From: Kiritimatiellota bacterium
GTDB taxonomy: Bacteria > Verrucomicrobiota > Kiritimatiellia > JAAZAB01
NCBI GenBank assembly: GCA_026398415.1
Contig: JAPLSY010000075.1
Span: forward strand, 1 to 42,523
DNA: 42,523 nt
Reading direction: 5' to 3'
The notes beneath the pieces were generated by a model. The model did no database searches. It worked only from the letters and a program-made list of their open reading frames with translations, and had not been told where the DNA came from. The translations under genes were made by a program, and so were the position numbers. Positions 8,881 to 17,218 of this stretch are shown piece after piece. Within the stretch, counting starts at the first letter, position 1. Every line of letters starts with the position of its first letter.

Positions 8881-10151
8881 GGTTTGTCTCTCCAACCTTG
8901 CCACGCGTATTGATCGGGCATCGTCGGATAGAACGGCGGCGGATTGTCCTCGAAGCGCAAGTCATAAATATAGTTTTTGTAATAACCATGGCTGCCGCTC
9001 GAATCTGAGGTATAACCCCGATAATTCTGGATGATCCCACCGTAGACCGTCATGGTCTCACATTTTGATCGATCCCGACTATCCCAACCCACTACCTCGA
9101 ATTTGCCGTCGCTGAGGTCGCTGGGGGTAGCCGAGCCGTCGGCCACCATGTGGGCGTAAACATTCAGCCACTTCGGACAATTGGTAGCGATGAAAATATT
9201 GTGCCGCGACAGCAGGCCGATGGCATCGTCTGAATTGTTCGTGGGGTGAACGGCCAGGGTGATGTGATTGGTAATCAGGACATCCCATTCGGTAGCGACC
9301 GTCAGCCGTCCGTGGAAGTTGGTGCCCCCGATCTGGACCGTGCCGGTTTGAGTTCCCGATGACGCCACATAAATCAGGCCCGTGCTGAGGAAAGACGGAT
9401 TGTTGGAGGTGTAATTCACGTTGGTCCATCCTCGTTGGGAATTGGAAATAAACACGTTGGTTGATTGCAGACGGATGCTGGTTGCTCCGGTGACAACCAA
9501 CCCCGCCAAAGTTCGCAGACAATTGGAAGATGCCGTGTTGGTGAAGTTGATGGAGGATAGTGTTTGCGTAGGCGCGCCCAAGACGTAGCCTTGATCGAAT
9601 ATCGCGCCACTAAGATCAGTGCCGGATGTCCAATTGGTGGCAGCCGATGATACCAAGTCGTAAAAATGCGGGTCGCCCGTAATCTTAATTTTACAATTGG
9701 CGTGTATTCTTCCGTAAAAATCACCGGCCGCAATTGTAATGTCACTGGGCCCGGTGTTATACCACATGGCATATCGGGCCCAGGACTGTTGACGAACCCC
9801 GGTCATGGTCACTGCTTTTCTTATGCTATTGACCTCGCCGGTGGAAGTAATCGTGTACCAGGTCTGGCCGCCGCCGCCGTTGACTAAGTTGATCGCAACG
9901 CTATAGGTCCCGTTGCCGATGGCGCCCGTAATGACGCCAGGAGGATTTCCGACGCTGTTTCGGATGCAGGAGACGGCGCGCTCCGCGCCGCCTTCGGCCA
10001 CGTAAAAAGCCTGTTCCAGACGGACCTGCCGGTCGGCCAGCTTTAACTGGGAGCCGCTTTCGCTCCACAGGCCCAAGGCCAGAATAGCGGTAATGGCCGT
10101 GAAACAGACCACGGCAACCAGAACCACGCCGGAATTATTGTTGGTTTTCAT
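8877..10151 (-). CDS. PilX-like minor pilin-type protein, set 2
   Basis: A 424-residue protein. It starts MKTNNNSGVVLVAVVCFTAITAILALGLW, a PilX-type hydrophobic N-terminus, then VRLEQAFYVAEGGAERAVSC, matching the AFFVAEAGIERA segment of the set-1 paralogue. The long C-terminal region is Asn/Thr/Ser/Gly-rich and beta-like, with DFYGRIHANCKIKITGDPHFYD and later NPPPFYPTMPDQY. That pattern resembles DUF4900-type pilus-associated domains. The gene starts 11 bases after the PilW-like gene and its stop overlaps the next start. Extracellular or periplasmic location is expected after insertion via the N-terminal helix. Confidence 0.8.
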   Translation of the reverse strand: MKTNNNSGVVLVAVVCFTAITAILALGLWSESGSQLKLADRQVRLEQAFYVAEGGAERAVSCIRNSVGNPPGVITGAIGNGTYSVAINLVNGGGGQTWYTITSTGEVNSIRKAVTMTGVRQQSWARYAMWYNTGPSDITIAAGDFYGRIHANCKIKITGDPHFYDLVSSAATNWTSGTDLSGAIFDQGYVLGAPTQTLSSINFTNTASSNCLRTLAGLVVTGATSIRLQSTNVFISNSQRGWTNVNYTSNNPSFLSTGLIYVASSGTQTGTVQIGGTNFHGRLTVATEWDVLITNHITLAVHPTNNSDDAIGLLSRHNIFIATNCPKWLNVYAHMVADGSATPSDLSDGKFEVVGWDSRDRSKCETMTVYGGIIQNYRGYTSDSSGSHGYYKNYIYDLRFEDNPPPFYPTMPDQYAWQGWRDKP

Positions 10152-10162
10152 GGTGCGCCTCT

Positions 10163-10945
10163 CTAATTCCGCCTCTTTAAAAAAGTAGCGATCTGGTTCG
10201 TAGTAGTGAACCAGCCTCTTTGCCGGAGAATGGTCAATTGAATGGCCACACCGGACGCATTGGTTGAGACAACAGCATCGGACACATAATTACAGATCAA
10301 CTGTCGGGTCTCTCGCTGAGGCACGGACCCGGGGCCGGAGCCGGGGTCTTCCACCCATAAGACAATATTGCTGGCCTCTTTGTTGAAATCAATCTTGCAT
10401 GCCCCGTCAAAAATGTTGGAACAGGTCATGCGCCAGCTGCCATCGGACAAACCCGGATTCAGGAAATGCGCCGAGTCACCGGGCGCCGGAGGATAAACAT
10501 GGCCCGTACCCGTCCACATTCCTTTCATATTTGCGACACTAATGCTGGCGGCCGTCCGCAGTCCATTGTTGGATCCAATTCCATAAACCAGCCGCGACAG
10601 GGCCATATTGCCGTCACGACTGGTCGCCATGCCTAACGAGGTGGCCTGCCACATCTTCTGGCACATGATGTATACGCCGATAGCGCCCCCCATGATCATG
10701 CCGAACATAGCCGTCGCGATCATCAATTCGACGAGCGTGAAGCCCCGTGAGCCGTTGAATAATATTCCTGGTCCTTTGTGCCTACTCCGCCGTCGCAAAG
10801 CCCTGGTCGCCTGCGGCGCCGCCGAAGGCGGGTAAACCTCCGGCTGCGACCTTCCTTCGCCCGCCATAGCGGGCTTCGCGAAGGCGGGAGGCCGGATCTT
10901 CATTGGACAAACCGCCGTGGTTCTGGTTTGAAAATCTGTTTTCAC
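10163..10945 (-). CDS. PilW-like prepilin, set 2, with repeat-expanded leader
   Basis: A 260-residue prepilin with site NGSRG before FTLVELMIATAMFGMIMGGAIGVY and a soluble part homologous to 7779-8435 (IGVYIMCQKMWQATSLGM against LGVYIMCQRMWRATSLSM). The leader before the cleavage site is about 66 residues, far longer than the 20 of its paralogue. The extra part (PPAFAKPAMAGEG through RRRSRH) is encoded by a GC-rich palindromic element at about 10793-10898. A GTG start at 10945 overlaps the upstream TGA (GTGA); an internal ATG at the MKIRPP position is the alternative start and would match the paralogue's MKFG. Whether prepilin peptidase still processes it is open. Confidence 0.82.
   Translation of the reverse strand: MKTDFQTRTTAVCPMKIRPPAFAKPAMAGEGRSQPEVYPPSAAPQATRALRRRSRHKGPGILFNGSRGFTLVELMIATAMFGMIMGGAIGVYIMCQKMWQATSLGMATSRDGNMALSRLVYGIGSNNGLRTAASISVANMKGMWTGTGHVYPPAPGDSAHFLNPGLSDGSWRMTCSNIFDGACKIDFNKEASNIVLWVEDPGSGPGSVPQRETRQLICNYVSDAVVSTNASGVAIQLTILRQRGWFTTTNQIATFLKRRN
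10793..10898. repeat. GC-rich palindromic element inserted in the prepilin leader
   Basis: The stretch is dominated by inverted words such as TTCGCCCGCC / GGCGGG and CGCGAAGGCGGG around CATAGCGGGC. It is absent from the paralogous leader at 8376-8435, and the reading frame stays open through it. Related palindromic words lie at 16770-16860 and near 22225. The mode resembles the palindromic elements known to insert into Rickettsia genes; that parallel is an analogy, not a family match. Confidence 0.55.
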
Positions 10946-11373
10946 GGGTGCAACTCCGAACTGACCGATCCCGCCAGGCTGACGGTGGAGGTGATCCTAC
11001 TGCCGGGATTGATCCAACGATTGGTCAAATAAATGTTTTTGACAACGATGCTCGGAGTCTGGGTCACGATGGCGACAGAATATGAAATATTGGTCGGCAC
11101 AGTGGACACGGTCCCCGTAGCAGCGTGCATGCCAGGGCTCAGGGGCGGAGAAAGATACGCCAACGACACCAGGTTTTCCATATTTGAGCGAGCGTTTTCA
11201 ATGGCCTCCATGCGGTTATCGGACATCACGGCCGACCGTTTGGCCGAGACAAAGGTTCCCAGAAACAAGGCCAACGCCATGATCAATAAGGCCGTGGCAA
11301 TAGCAACTTCTATCAAGGTGAACGCAGACACGCTCATTTTCCCGCCCTGCTTGTGCTTGTTCATTGGCTTCAT
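10942..11373 (-). CDS. PilV-like prepilin, set 2 (first gene of pilin operon)
   Basis: A 143-residue prepilin: basic leader MKPMNKHKQGGKMSVSA, mature start FTLIEVAIATALLIMALALFLG, Glu at +5, Ala at -1 as in its paralogue at 6906. Then FVSAKRSAVMSDNRMEAIENARSNMENL, typical of PilV/GspI-type helices. The ATG at 11373 has AGGGA about 8 bases upstream; a TTG-started longer frame exists to 11391. First gene of an eight-gene minus-strand operon and preceded by a sigma-54-like promoter about 53 bases upstream. Confidence 0.82.
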   Translation of the reverse strand: MKPMNKHKQGGKMSVSAFTLIEVAIATALLIMALALFLGTFVSAKRSAVMSDNRMEAIENARSNMENLVSLAYLSPPLSPGMHAATGTVSTVPTNISYSVAIVTQTPSIVVKNIYLTNRWINPGSRITSTVSLAGSVSSELHP

Positions 11374-11425
11374 GATACATCCCTGCCCCAAACACTCAAT
11401 CCAAAATCATTATCTCATTATTATA

Positions 11426-11442
11426 AGCATTATACATGCCAA
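11426..11442 (-). promoter_or_regulatory. Sigma-54-like -24/-12 promoter for the pilin operon
   Basis: On the minus strand the sequence reads TTGGCATGTATAATGCT. It has GG at -24 and GC at -12 separated by exactly 10 bases and matches about 14 of 17 positions of the RpoN consensus. Predicted transcription start is near 11415, leaving about 40 bases of leader before the prepilin ATG. Pilin genes are RpoN/PilR-controlled in Pseudomonas and Geobacter, so the context fits. No activator binding site was identified. Confidence 0.5.
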
Positions 11443-11448
11443 CACAGT

Positions 11449-11622
11449 AGCATCCCATAGGATGCTCAGGCCGTAGGCTATAGGCTGTAGACTATTAGGA
11501 AAATCGATGCTTTTCGGACCCATTGACAAAACCGTATTTTCGTTTTTTCGACGTCTTTGCCCTGTTTCACCCTACAGCCTACAGTCTAAACCCCTACAGT
11601 CTCGGCGTCCCTATGGGACGCC
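11449..11622. repeat. Inverted-arm element bounded by two perfect hairpins
   Basis: The left end is a perfect 7-bp hairpin AGCATCC-CATA-GGATGCT (11449-11466); the right end is GGCGTCCC-TAT-GGGACGCC (11604-11622). Just inside lie GTAGGCTATAGGCTGTAG and, inverted, CCTACAGCCTACAG units. The whole is a symmetric 174-bp unit in the gap upstream of the pilin operon. It could be a small non-autonomous mobile element or a dispersed structural repeat. Confidence 0.6.
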
Positions 11623-11739
11623 AGTGTATCCGAAACGCTGTAAAGCACGGATTCAAGTGGTTACGGAAGGTTTTAAAAGTCATTATTGCACATTCGATAA
11701 TGGTCTTTGATCATAATTCAGCGTATCTAAAGACATTTT

Positions 11740-11840
11740 ACCACGGATATCACGAATAACACTGATAGAGGAAAAAACCATGTTTTCTTGATTATTTATA
11801 TGGCTTCGTCTTCATCCGTGATATCCGGGTAATCCGTGGT
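11740..11840. repeat. Inverted-arm ATCCGTG element
   Basis: The left arm ACCACGGATATCACG (11740-11754) is inverted in the right arm ATCCGTGATATCCGGG...AATCCGTGGT (11814-11840), with about 60 unique bases between. Same vocabulary as 866-932 and 4878-4911. Together with 11449-11622 it fills most of the 530-bp gene-free stretch between the pilin operon and the STAS gene. Confidence 0.65.
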
Positions 11841-11912
11841 GAGTAGTTGCCTTTGATTTCCTCTTCCGATGCGTAAATCCGCCCAAGCCACGATCCTCGC
11901 CCCCGAGGCTGG

Positions 11913-12281
11913 CTATGCCCCACGCTCCATATTTTTCTCCAGAGCCTGATCGCAGAACGCCGTGGCTTCCGCTACTTGCTCGAACATGGGGAAAATTCCG
12001 CCAAACCCGGCCAGTTCAATTACCTTGTGGCAATATGCCTTGGTACCAGCCATGGCCATGGTGCCCCCCGCCTGCTGAAGCTTCTTGAACAGGGTTAATA
12101 GCAGGCGCAGGCCGGCACTGCTGATATAATCCACGCCGGAGAGATCCACAACCGCGACGCACACCGCCGGCGAAACGGCAGCCGCCACGGTTTGCTCCAC
12201 CTCGGCAATGGCAAGCGCATCCATTTTACCCGCCAGGATCAAGTCCAACCGCCGCCCGTGAATATAGGATTGAATTTGCAT
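11913..12281 (-). CDS. STAS-domain anti-sigma-factor antagonist
   Basis: A 122-residue single STAS domain of the SpoIIAA/RsbV type. These small cytosolic proteins are phosphorylated by a serine kinase and, when dephosphorylated, sequester anti-sigma factors or otherwise switch partners. Visible: LILAGKMDALAIAEVEQTV, then VVDLSGVDYISSAGLRLLLTLFKKL, where the Ser after DYIS (DYISSAG) is the expected phospho-site, then GGTMAMAG and FGGIFPMFEQVAEA. Shine-Dalgarno GGGAG precedes the ATG. No kinase or phosphatase partner lies next to it in the window. Confidence 0.88.
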   Translation of the reverse strand: MQIQSYIHGRRLDLILAGKMDALAIAEVEQTVAAAVSPAVCVAVVDLSGVDYISSAGLRLLLTLFKKLQQAGGTMAMAGTKAYCHKVIELAGFGGIFPMFEQVAEATAFCDQALEKNMERGA

Positions 12282-12414
12282 ACAGATCTCCCGTTTATGA
12301 TTTCAACCCGCACCCGTCCATGCATATTGCCTAATATCATGAAATTCCCCGTCGTACAAAGCCCGAAAATACACCTGACGGTACCCCACCCCATTTTACC
12401 TGAATTAGATCAGG

Positions 12415-13314
12415 TCAGGGCACGGTCAACGATATTCCGCACGAACGTGTTTCAAAGCCGGTCGGCACAACGATGGGCTGTTGGATAATCTGGCCGTTCA
12501 CGGATACAGCCGGACTGACTTTGAACGCGGTGGGGAAACGATATTCATTTCCGTAAAAGAACCGCGCCGGCCCCCGGATTTCCACATGCGGCCCCCGCGC
12601 ATACGTGAAGGAGGAGGCACCGTTGTCGGTGCCTGCCGCTTTCGACTTGGCCGCTTCCCGCCGGCGCTGGAGTTCCAGTTCCCGGTCATTCTGCTCCTGG
12701 CGTTTCCGATCCGCCCAAATCCGGTTCAGTTCGTTTTTTTCTGCGGAAGTAATCGACCGAATGAATTGCAGGTCCTGGCCGGCGGTGACCGTCACACCGT
12801 CTTCATCAATTTCTTCCACGGCAATTATCTGGTTGTCCACGAAAAAAACATCCTGTTCCTGAATGTTCCACCATGTCCCATTGTCCAGCCGGACCAGCCA
12901 GGCCACGCGACCGGGCCACGGCAAACGCCGGTCCTGTTCCAGGATGACGGTAGCATGCCCTGGTCCGGCCAGAGTGACCCTTCCGGAGGGCTCATCCAGG
13001 TAGGCATTGAGCGCGGGATTATAAACACGGTTGGTTTTCGATTCAAACGCCGTAATCCGGTAACGGCCCAGGGACTCGCCACGCTTGGCAAAAATGGTGC
13101 GACCGTTACGTTGGTTGAACGCCAGCAGGGTCTGTCCATCTGCGCCGTTCATTGCGCCGGTGAACAGGTATTCGAAACAGGCGCTCTCCGTTGTGAACAC
13201 GCGGACTGTTTCCATGGCGGTCTCGGCGCCGGAAGCCACAAAAGCCCAAAGCAGCATGCCGACCGCGGCCGAAGCCAAACGCGGCCAACCCCGTCCCCGC
13301 GTTGATAAGACCAA
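12415..13314 (-). CDS. Exported protein of unknown function
   Basis: No family recognised. The body has ETVRVFTTESACFEYLFTG, GRTIFAKRGESLGRYRITAFES, WLVRLDNGTWWNIQEQDVFF and a charged helical stretch (ELNRIWADRKRQEQNDREL). It then ends in a beta-rich tail. The frame is open to 13422, but bases above about 13328 belong to a repeat, so that N-terminus is probably spurious. A TTG at 13314 would give a signal peptide (RGRGWPRLASAAVGMLLWAFVASGAETA); an ATG at 13257 is the other candidate. The GRYRI strand pattern recalls PilP/GspC-type periplasmic domains, but this is only a hint. About 130 bases separate it from the STAS gene. Confidence 0.6.
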   Translation of the reverse strand: MVLSTRGRGWPRLASAAVGMLLWAFVASGAETAMETVRVFTTESACFEYLFTGAMNGADGQTLLAFNQRNGRTIFAKRGESLGRYRITAFESKTNRVYNPALNAYLDEPSGRVTLAGPGHATVILEQDRRLPWPGRVAWLVRLDNGTWWNIQEQDVFFVDNQIIAVEEIDEDGVTVTAGQDLQFIRSITSAEKNELNRIWADRKRQEQNDRELELQRRREAAKSKAAGTDNGASSFTYARGPHVEIRGPARFFYGNEYRFPTAFKVSPAVSVNGQIIQQPIVVPTGFETRSCGISLTVP

Positions 13315-13327
13315 ACGGGATATTTTT

Positions 13328-13442
13328 GACAGGATTAACAAGATTGACAGGATTGATTGGAAAGGAAGAAGGCAGGATGAAATTGATAAGCGGACGGAGG
13401 TTTTCATCAGAAAATCCTGCAAATCCTGTAAATCCTGTTTAA
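13328..13442. repeat. Inverted-arm element (GACAGGATT / AATCCTGT)
   Basis: The left arm GACAGGATTAACAAGATTGA (from 13328) is inverted in the right arm AAATCCTGTAAATCCTG (13413-13442), around about 58 unique bases. Lies between the SNF2 helicase gene and the exported protein gene and artificially lengthens the latter's frame. Confidence 0.7.
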
Positions 13443-13499
13443 TGTTTCTTGCCTTAAATTTTCTTCGTCAAGCTGAGTAGTTACCATTTTTCCCTTCCT

Positions 13500-16400
13500 T
13501 CAATTCAGGCTCAGCAGGTCCTTCACATCCTCCCAGGTCAGCTTCTGCATGACCTGCTCATCGTCGGCCAGGGTCGCGTTAATCACGCTTTGCTTGCGCC
13601 GCTGCATGGCAAGGACTTTTTCCTCGACGGTATCCTTCGTGATCAACTTGAGGCTGTAGACGGTGCGGTGCTGGCCGATCCGGTGAGCCCGGTCGGTGGC
13701 CTGCGCCTCGACGGCCGGATTCCACCACGGGTCGAAATGGATCACCATGTCCGCCCCGGTAAGATTCAGGCCCGTGCCGCCGGCCTTGAGACTGATCAAG
13801 AATACGGGGATTGAACGGTTGGTGTTGAACTCCTTCACAACGGCCAGGCGATTTTGCGTGGAGCCATCGAGGTAGCTATAAGTCAATCCGAGCTTTTCCA
13901 GTTCGCGCTTGAGGATCGCCAGCATGGAGGTGAACTGGCTGAATACCAGCACCCGGTGTCCGCCATCAATCGCCTCGTCGAGCAGTTCGCAGAAAAGATC
14001 CAGTTTGCCCGAGGGATATTGGCTGTCGAGATCCTTCAGCTTGAGCAGTTCGAGGTGACAGCAAGTCTGCCGCAGGCGCAGGAGGGTCGTGAGAATCTCC
14101 ATGCGCGAGCGCTGGAAACCGTTACGCGCAACCAAATCGCTGATCTTGCGTTGCGAGGCCTGTAACAGGTTTTTATAGACAAGCTGCTGGTCGCGGGTCA
14201 TCACGCAAGTTGCCAGCTTCTCGATTTTGGGCGGCAGGTCCTTGGCGACATCCTGCTTCAACCGCCGGAGCATGAACGGCCGGAGCTTGCGGCGTAGCTT
14301 GAGTTGCGCCGCCTCGGCCGCCTCGCCGCCCTGCGCAATGGGGGCCTCGTAGCCCAGGCGGAAGCGTTCATAGGGCCCGAGATAACCCGGCATGAGAAAG
14401 TCCATGATTGACCACAGGTCGGCCACGCTGTTTTCGATCGGCGTGCCGGTCAGGACCAGGCGATGGACGGCTTTCAATCGCTTGGTGGCCTGGGCGTTCT
14501 GGGTAGAGCGGTTTTTGATGTGCTGGGCCTCGTCAAGCACAACTGCGGCAAAGTCCAGGGCGGCCAGCAACTCGATATCCCGGCGCAACAGCGCGTAAGA
14601 AGTCACGACAATATCGGCCTTGCCAAAATCACTCCACTTCGCGTGTCGTTCGCCGCCGCTCATCACGAGGACGCGGAGCCGCGGCGTCCAGCGCGCTGAT
14701 TCTTCCGCCCAGTTGTCCACCAGGCTCGAAGGGCAAACAATCAGCGCCGGTTTGTTTTCCGCCGGCGCGTGCCGCCGCACCAGACTCAGCCACACCAGGG
14801 CTTGCAGGGTCTTGCCCAATCCCATGTCGTCCGCCAGAATGCCGCCAAACTGGTTCTGCTCCAAAAACCTCAGCCAGGCGACACCCTCCTTCTGGTACGG
14901 ACGCATTACAGCTTCCAAGTCCGGCGGCAATACTGCGGGCTCCAGGACCAGGCGTCCGCTCTCCTGCCCCCTGATCTTGTCCAGCCATTCCGGCCGCGCC
15001 TCGACATCAATCCCTTCCAAGGCATCCAGGGAGGATTTGATGTAGGCGGCATAAACGCCATTGAGACGGAATGTGCCGGCGCGCGCGCCCTCGCCGCTGG
15101 CACAGTCGGCAAAGATATCGCGGGCCGACTCGATCGCGCCGGAATCGAGCAGGATGGTGCGGCCGCCCTTCTGGATAAAGGAGTCGCCCTTGAGCAGCGC
15201 CCTCTGGATATCGGCCTCCGATAAACTTTGCCCCTGGCCGTCTTCGAACGCAAAGCCGACATCGAACCAGCCGGCGCCAGCATCATCCTGGACGTGCACG
15301 ACGGGCATGGCGGACTCCAACGAGTCCATGAATGGCTGGACTGAGCCGGCAAACTCAACTTTCCAGCCGAGCCGGCGCAAGGCGTGGATGCCGCTGCCGA
15401 GGACGTTGAGCACCTCGCGCTCGCCGACAACCGGCGTGAGGGCGTCGCCGCGCTCCCCGTCAAAGCCAAAGGCCTTGACCCGCTGCAGGGCCTGTTGTTC
15501 GCGCTCCGGGTTGCGGGTCAGATAGCGGAACAGATCTTCCGGATCAGCCAATGCCAACGGGTCAACCGGATCGGGTTTGCCGGCCACCACCGAAATCGCG
15601 CCGTATTCGGCATACAGCGTGGCGGCCAGCGAGGCCGGACTGCCGCGCACTTCCATCCGGAACCGGGGCTCAGCCGGATCTAAACTGAACAGGTCGGGCG
15701 AAAGTTCAGTCGCCACCGGCATATGTTTAACGAGCAACGGCAGTTCGGTGCTCATGAACCGGGGCACAGCCGAGCGCGGGATGGTCACTGGCTGGGCATA
15801 GAGCGGCTGGAAAGGGATCGGGAGCAGTTTCTCCAACGGCCAGAACTGACCGGCGCCGAAAACCCAGCCGGTTTTCCCGGCAATGATATAAAAGGGTGCC
15901 GCAACCGCCCCACTGACCGGAAATTCATTGTGCACCGCCAGGGTCAGCTCACCAGAACGGCTATCCATATCAAGCTTAAGGATGGAAACCAACGGAACGG
16001 TATTGATCGTCACGAGGCTCTGCTCGCCTTCAACGGCCAGGGGTTTGCCGGCATGAATCTGCAGGAGATTTGTGAAATCCCTCGGCCCAATTTCCAGACT
16101 GCCTTTCAGCGGACCTTCCGAAATATCCTCCAGCACGAAGAGCAGAGATTCGTCACGGGACGGAAATACGAACGACAGCTTCCGGGAAACGATTTCGGGC
16201 GCCGCGCGGCGGCCGTTGCACTCGATCTCACAACGGAGCGGGATGCGGCCGGCGCGGTACCCGGCCATCCAGTTACGGCCGAGGGTCAGACACAGGGCGG
16301 CGGGCAGGGCGAGCGGCGTACCCGCCGGAACGCGCTTCAGGTAGGCCGCCTCGTCCACTTGTGCCAGACGCGCCGCGCGGCGCTGTTCCACCTTGATCTT

Positions 16401-16703
16401 GGCGGCACGGTCGGGATCGCTCTGCCGACGGAGAAGTTCCAGGCCAACGGCAATCATGTGAACACAGGTCAGGGAACGCTCCCGGCAATTATAACAACGG
16501 CACTGGTTTTCGGCGCCCCCTTTCGGCCGCAAGGTGAACTGACAGGCCAGCGTCCCGGCACCGGCCTTGACCGTGCCCTTGACCACGGGATGTTCATAGG
16601 TCACGGCCTGGACAAGCCCCTTCTCAAACATAGCCAGTCCGGCCCGGAATACTTCGGCTCCGCCCCAGTCCATCAGCATCTTACGGGTAAAAGGAATCGT
16701 CAT
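13500..16703 (-). CDS. SWIM zinc-finger SNF2-family helicase
   Basis: A 1067-residue DNA-dependent ATPase/translocase. The N-terminal SWIM finger has Cys68, Cys70, Cys80 and His82 (CRCYNCRERSLTCVH). Residues of roughly 100-590 form a long beta-rich bacterial SNF2-associated region. The helicase core follows: Walker A ADDMGLGKT near 625, VVLDEAQHIKN near 724, LTGTPIENSVADLWS near 755, VLVFSQFTSM, SLKAGGTGLNL near 975 and DRAHRIGQ near 1007. It likely remodels protein-DNA or RNA polymerase complexes, as related RapA/HepA proteins do. AGGA precedes the ATG. No methyltransferase or nuclease partner is adjacent, so there is no DISARM-like context. Confidence 0.92.
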   Translation of the reverse strand: MTIPFTRKMLMDWGGAEVFRAGLAMFEKGLVQAVTYEHPVVKGTVKAGAGTLACQFTLRPKGGAENQCRCYNCRERSLTCVHMIAVGLELLRRQSDPDRAAKIKVEQRRAARLAQVDEAAYLKRVPAGTPLALPAALCLTLGRNWMAGYRAGRIPLRCEIECNGRRAAPEIVSRKLSFVFPSRDESLLFVLEDISEGPLKGSLEIGPRDFTNLLQIHAGKPLAVEGEQSLVTINTVPLVSILKLDMDSRSGELTLAVHNEFPVSGAVAAPFYIIAGKTGWVFGAGQFWPLEKLLPIPFQPLYAQPVTIPRSAVPRFMSTELPLLVKHMPVATELSPDLFSLDPAEPRFRMEVRGSPASLAATLYAEYGAISVVAGKPDPVDPLALADPEDLFRYLTRNPEREQQALQRVKAFGFDGERGDALTPVVGEREVLNVLGSGIHALRRLGWKVEFAGSVQPFMDSLESAMPVVHVQDDAGAGWFDVGFAFEDGQGQSLSEADIQRALLKGDSFIQKGGRTILLDSGAIESARDIFADCASGEGARAGTFRLNGVYAAYIKSSLDALEGIDVEARPEWLDKIRGQESGRLVLEPAVLPPDLEAVMRPYQKEGVAWLRFLEQNQFGGILADDMGLGKTLQALVWLSLVRRHAPAENKPALIVCPSSLVDNWAEESARWTPRLRVLVMSGGERHAKWSDFGKADIVVTSYALLRRDIELLAALDFAAVVLDEAQHIKNRSTQNAQATKRLKAVHRLVLTGTPIENSVADLWSIMDFLMPGYLGPYERFRLGYEAPIAQGGEAAEAAQLKLRRKLRPFMLRRLKQDVAKDLPPKIEKLATCVMTRDQQLVYKNLLQASQRKISDLVARNGFQRSRMEILTTLLRLRQTCCHLELLKLKDLDSQYPSGKLDLFCELLDEAIDGGHRVLVFSQFTSMLAILKRELEKLGLTYSYLDGSTQNRLAVVKEFNTNRSIPVFLISLKAGGTGLNLTGADMVIHFDPWWNPAVEAQATDRAHRIGQHRTVYSLKLITKDTVEEKVLAMQRRKQSVINATLADDEQVMQKLTWEDVKDLLSLN

Positions 16704-16718
16704 ATCAGTTCCTAACCC

Positions 16719-16747
16719 GGATATTTCGCGCTTGGCGTGAAATATCC
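16719..16747. promoter_or_regulatory. Inverted repeat just upstream of the SNF2 gene
   Basis: GGATATTTC and GTGAAATATCC flank a spacer of about 9 bases, giving a 9-10 bp stem starting 16 bases before the helicase ATG. Its position in the leader suggests an operator or mRNA hairpin controlling this gene. No matching regulator identified. Confidence 0.45.
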
Positions 16748-16879
16748 GCCCTGTGGTCCTCGATGCGCCCCGTAAAAGCAGGGATTGCTCTCCTCGCCTG
16801 AGTTCGGGACGAAGGCGGGGGTTGCCTTTCCGTACGGCAAAGGGTTTCCGCCTGAACGGAAGCGGATTTTACCCAAGCC

Positions 16880-16905
16880 AGCCCGGCTTGTTAAAAATCC
16901 GGGCT
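16880..16905 (-). terminator. Stem-loop overlapping the potassium-channel stop codon
   Basis: AGCCCGG (16880-16886) pairs with CCGGGCT (16899-16905) across a 12-base AT-rich loop. On the minus strand the hairpin begins at the channel's TAG. No clear T-run follows, so terminator function is doubtful. The neighbouring 16750-16870 holds further palindromic GC words. Confidence 0.35.
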
Positions 16906-17218
16906 AAATATATTTTCTGAACGAAGTTTGCGCCGCATGCAAGGCCACGGCAACGACAATGCCGGTGAAAATAATCCCCACCAATGCGGTCAGGATGGCG
17001 AGCCCCTTGGACAGCCGCTTGCGCGGATGGAAATCACCATACCCCACGGTAATCGCCGTAATGAACGACCAATAGAACGCGTCGAATTTTGACCAGGCTT
17101 CATGGCGTCCGACGATCTGGCCGATTAAGACGATGATCAACAAGAGAATCAACAACAAGGGCGAGATAAAATAAAGCCCCCGCAGGAACAGTCGCAAAAA
17201 CTCAGCGGTGACTTCCAT
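16904..17218 (-). CDS. Two-TM potassium channel protein
   Basis: A 104-residue Ion_trans_2 type channel. Helix 1 is ISPLLLILLLIIVLIGQIVG (about 18-37). A pore helix follows, then the selectivity filter TVGYGD in FYWSFITAITVGYGDFHP. Helix 2 is LAILTALVGIIFTGIVVAVALH. It should form tetramers in the inner membrane. No cytoplasmic RCK/TrkA_N domain is attached, so gating is unknown. GGAG lies 8 bases before the ATG. Monocistronic, with the accessory region beginning just upstream. Confidence 0.9.
   Translation of the reverse strand: MEVTAEFLRLFLRGLYFISPLLLILLLIIVLIGQIVGRHEAWSKFDAFYWSFITAITVGYGDFHPRKRLSKGLAILTALVGIIFTGIVVAVALHAAQTSFRKYI

Noticed and set aside
11507..11759. Two plus-strand frames upstream of the pilin operon
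   Set aside because: They run through the inverted-arm repeat and have no protein-like features.
12398..12415. ACCTGA...TCAGGT hairpin at the stop of the exported protein gene as a terminator
   Set aside because: Only a 6-bp stem and no T-run follows on the minus strand.
13500..16703. SNF2 helicase as part of a DISARM-like or other defence locus
   Set aside because: Neighbours are a STAS protein, an exported unknown and an ion channel; no methyltransferase, nuclease or phospholipase is next to it.
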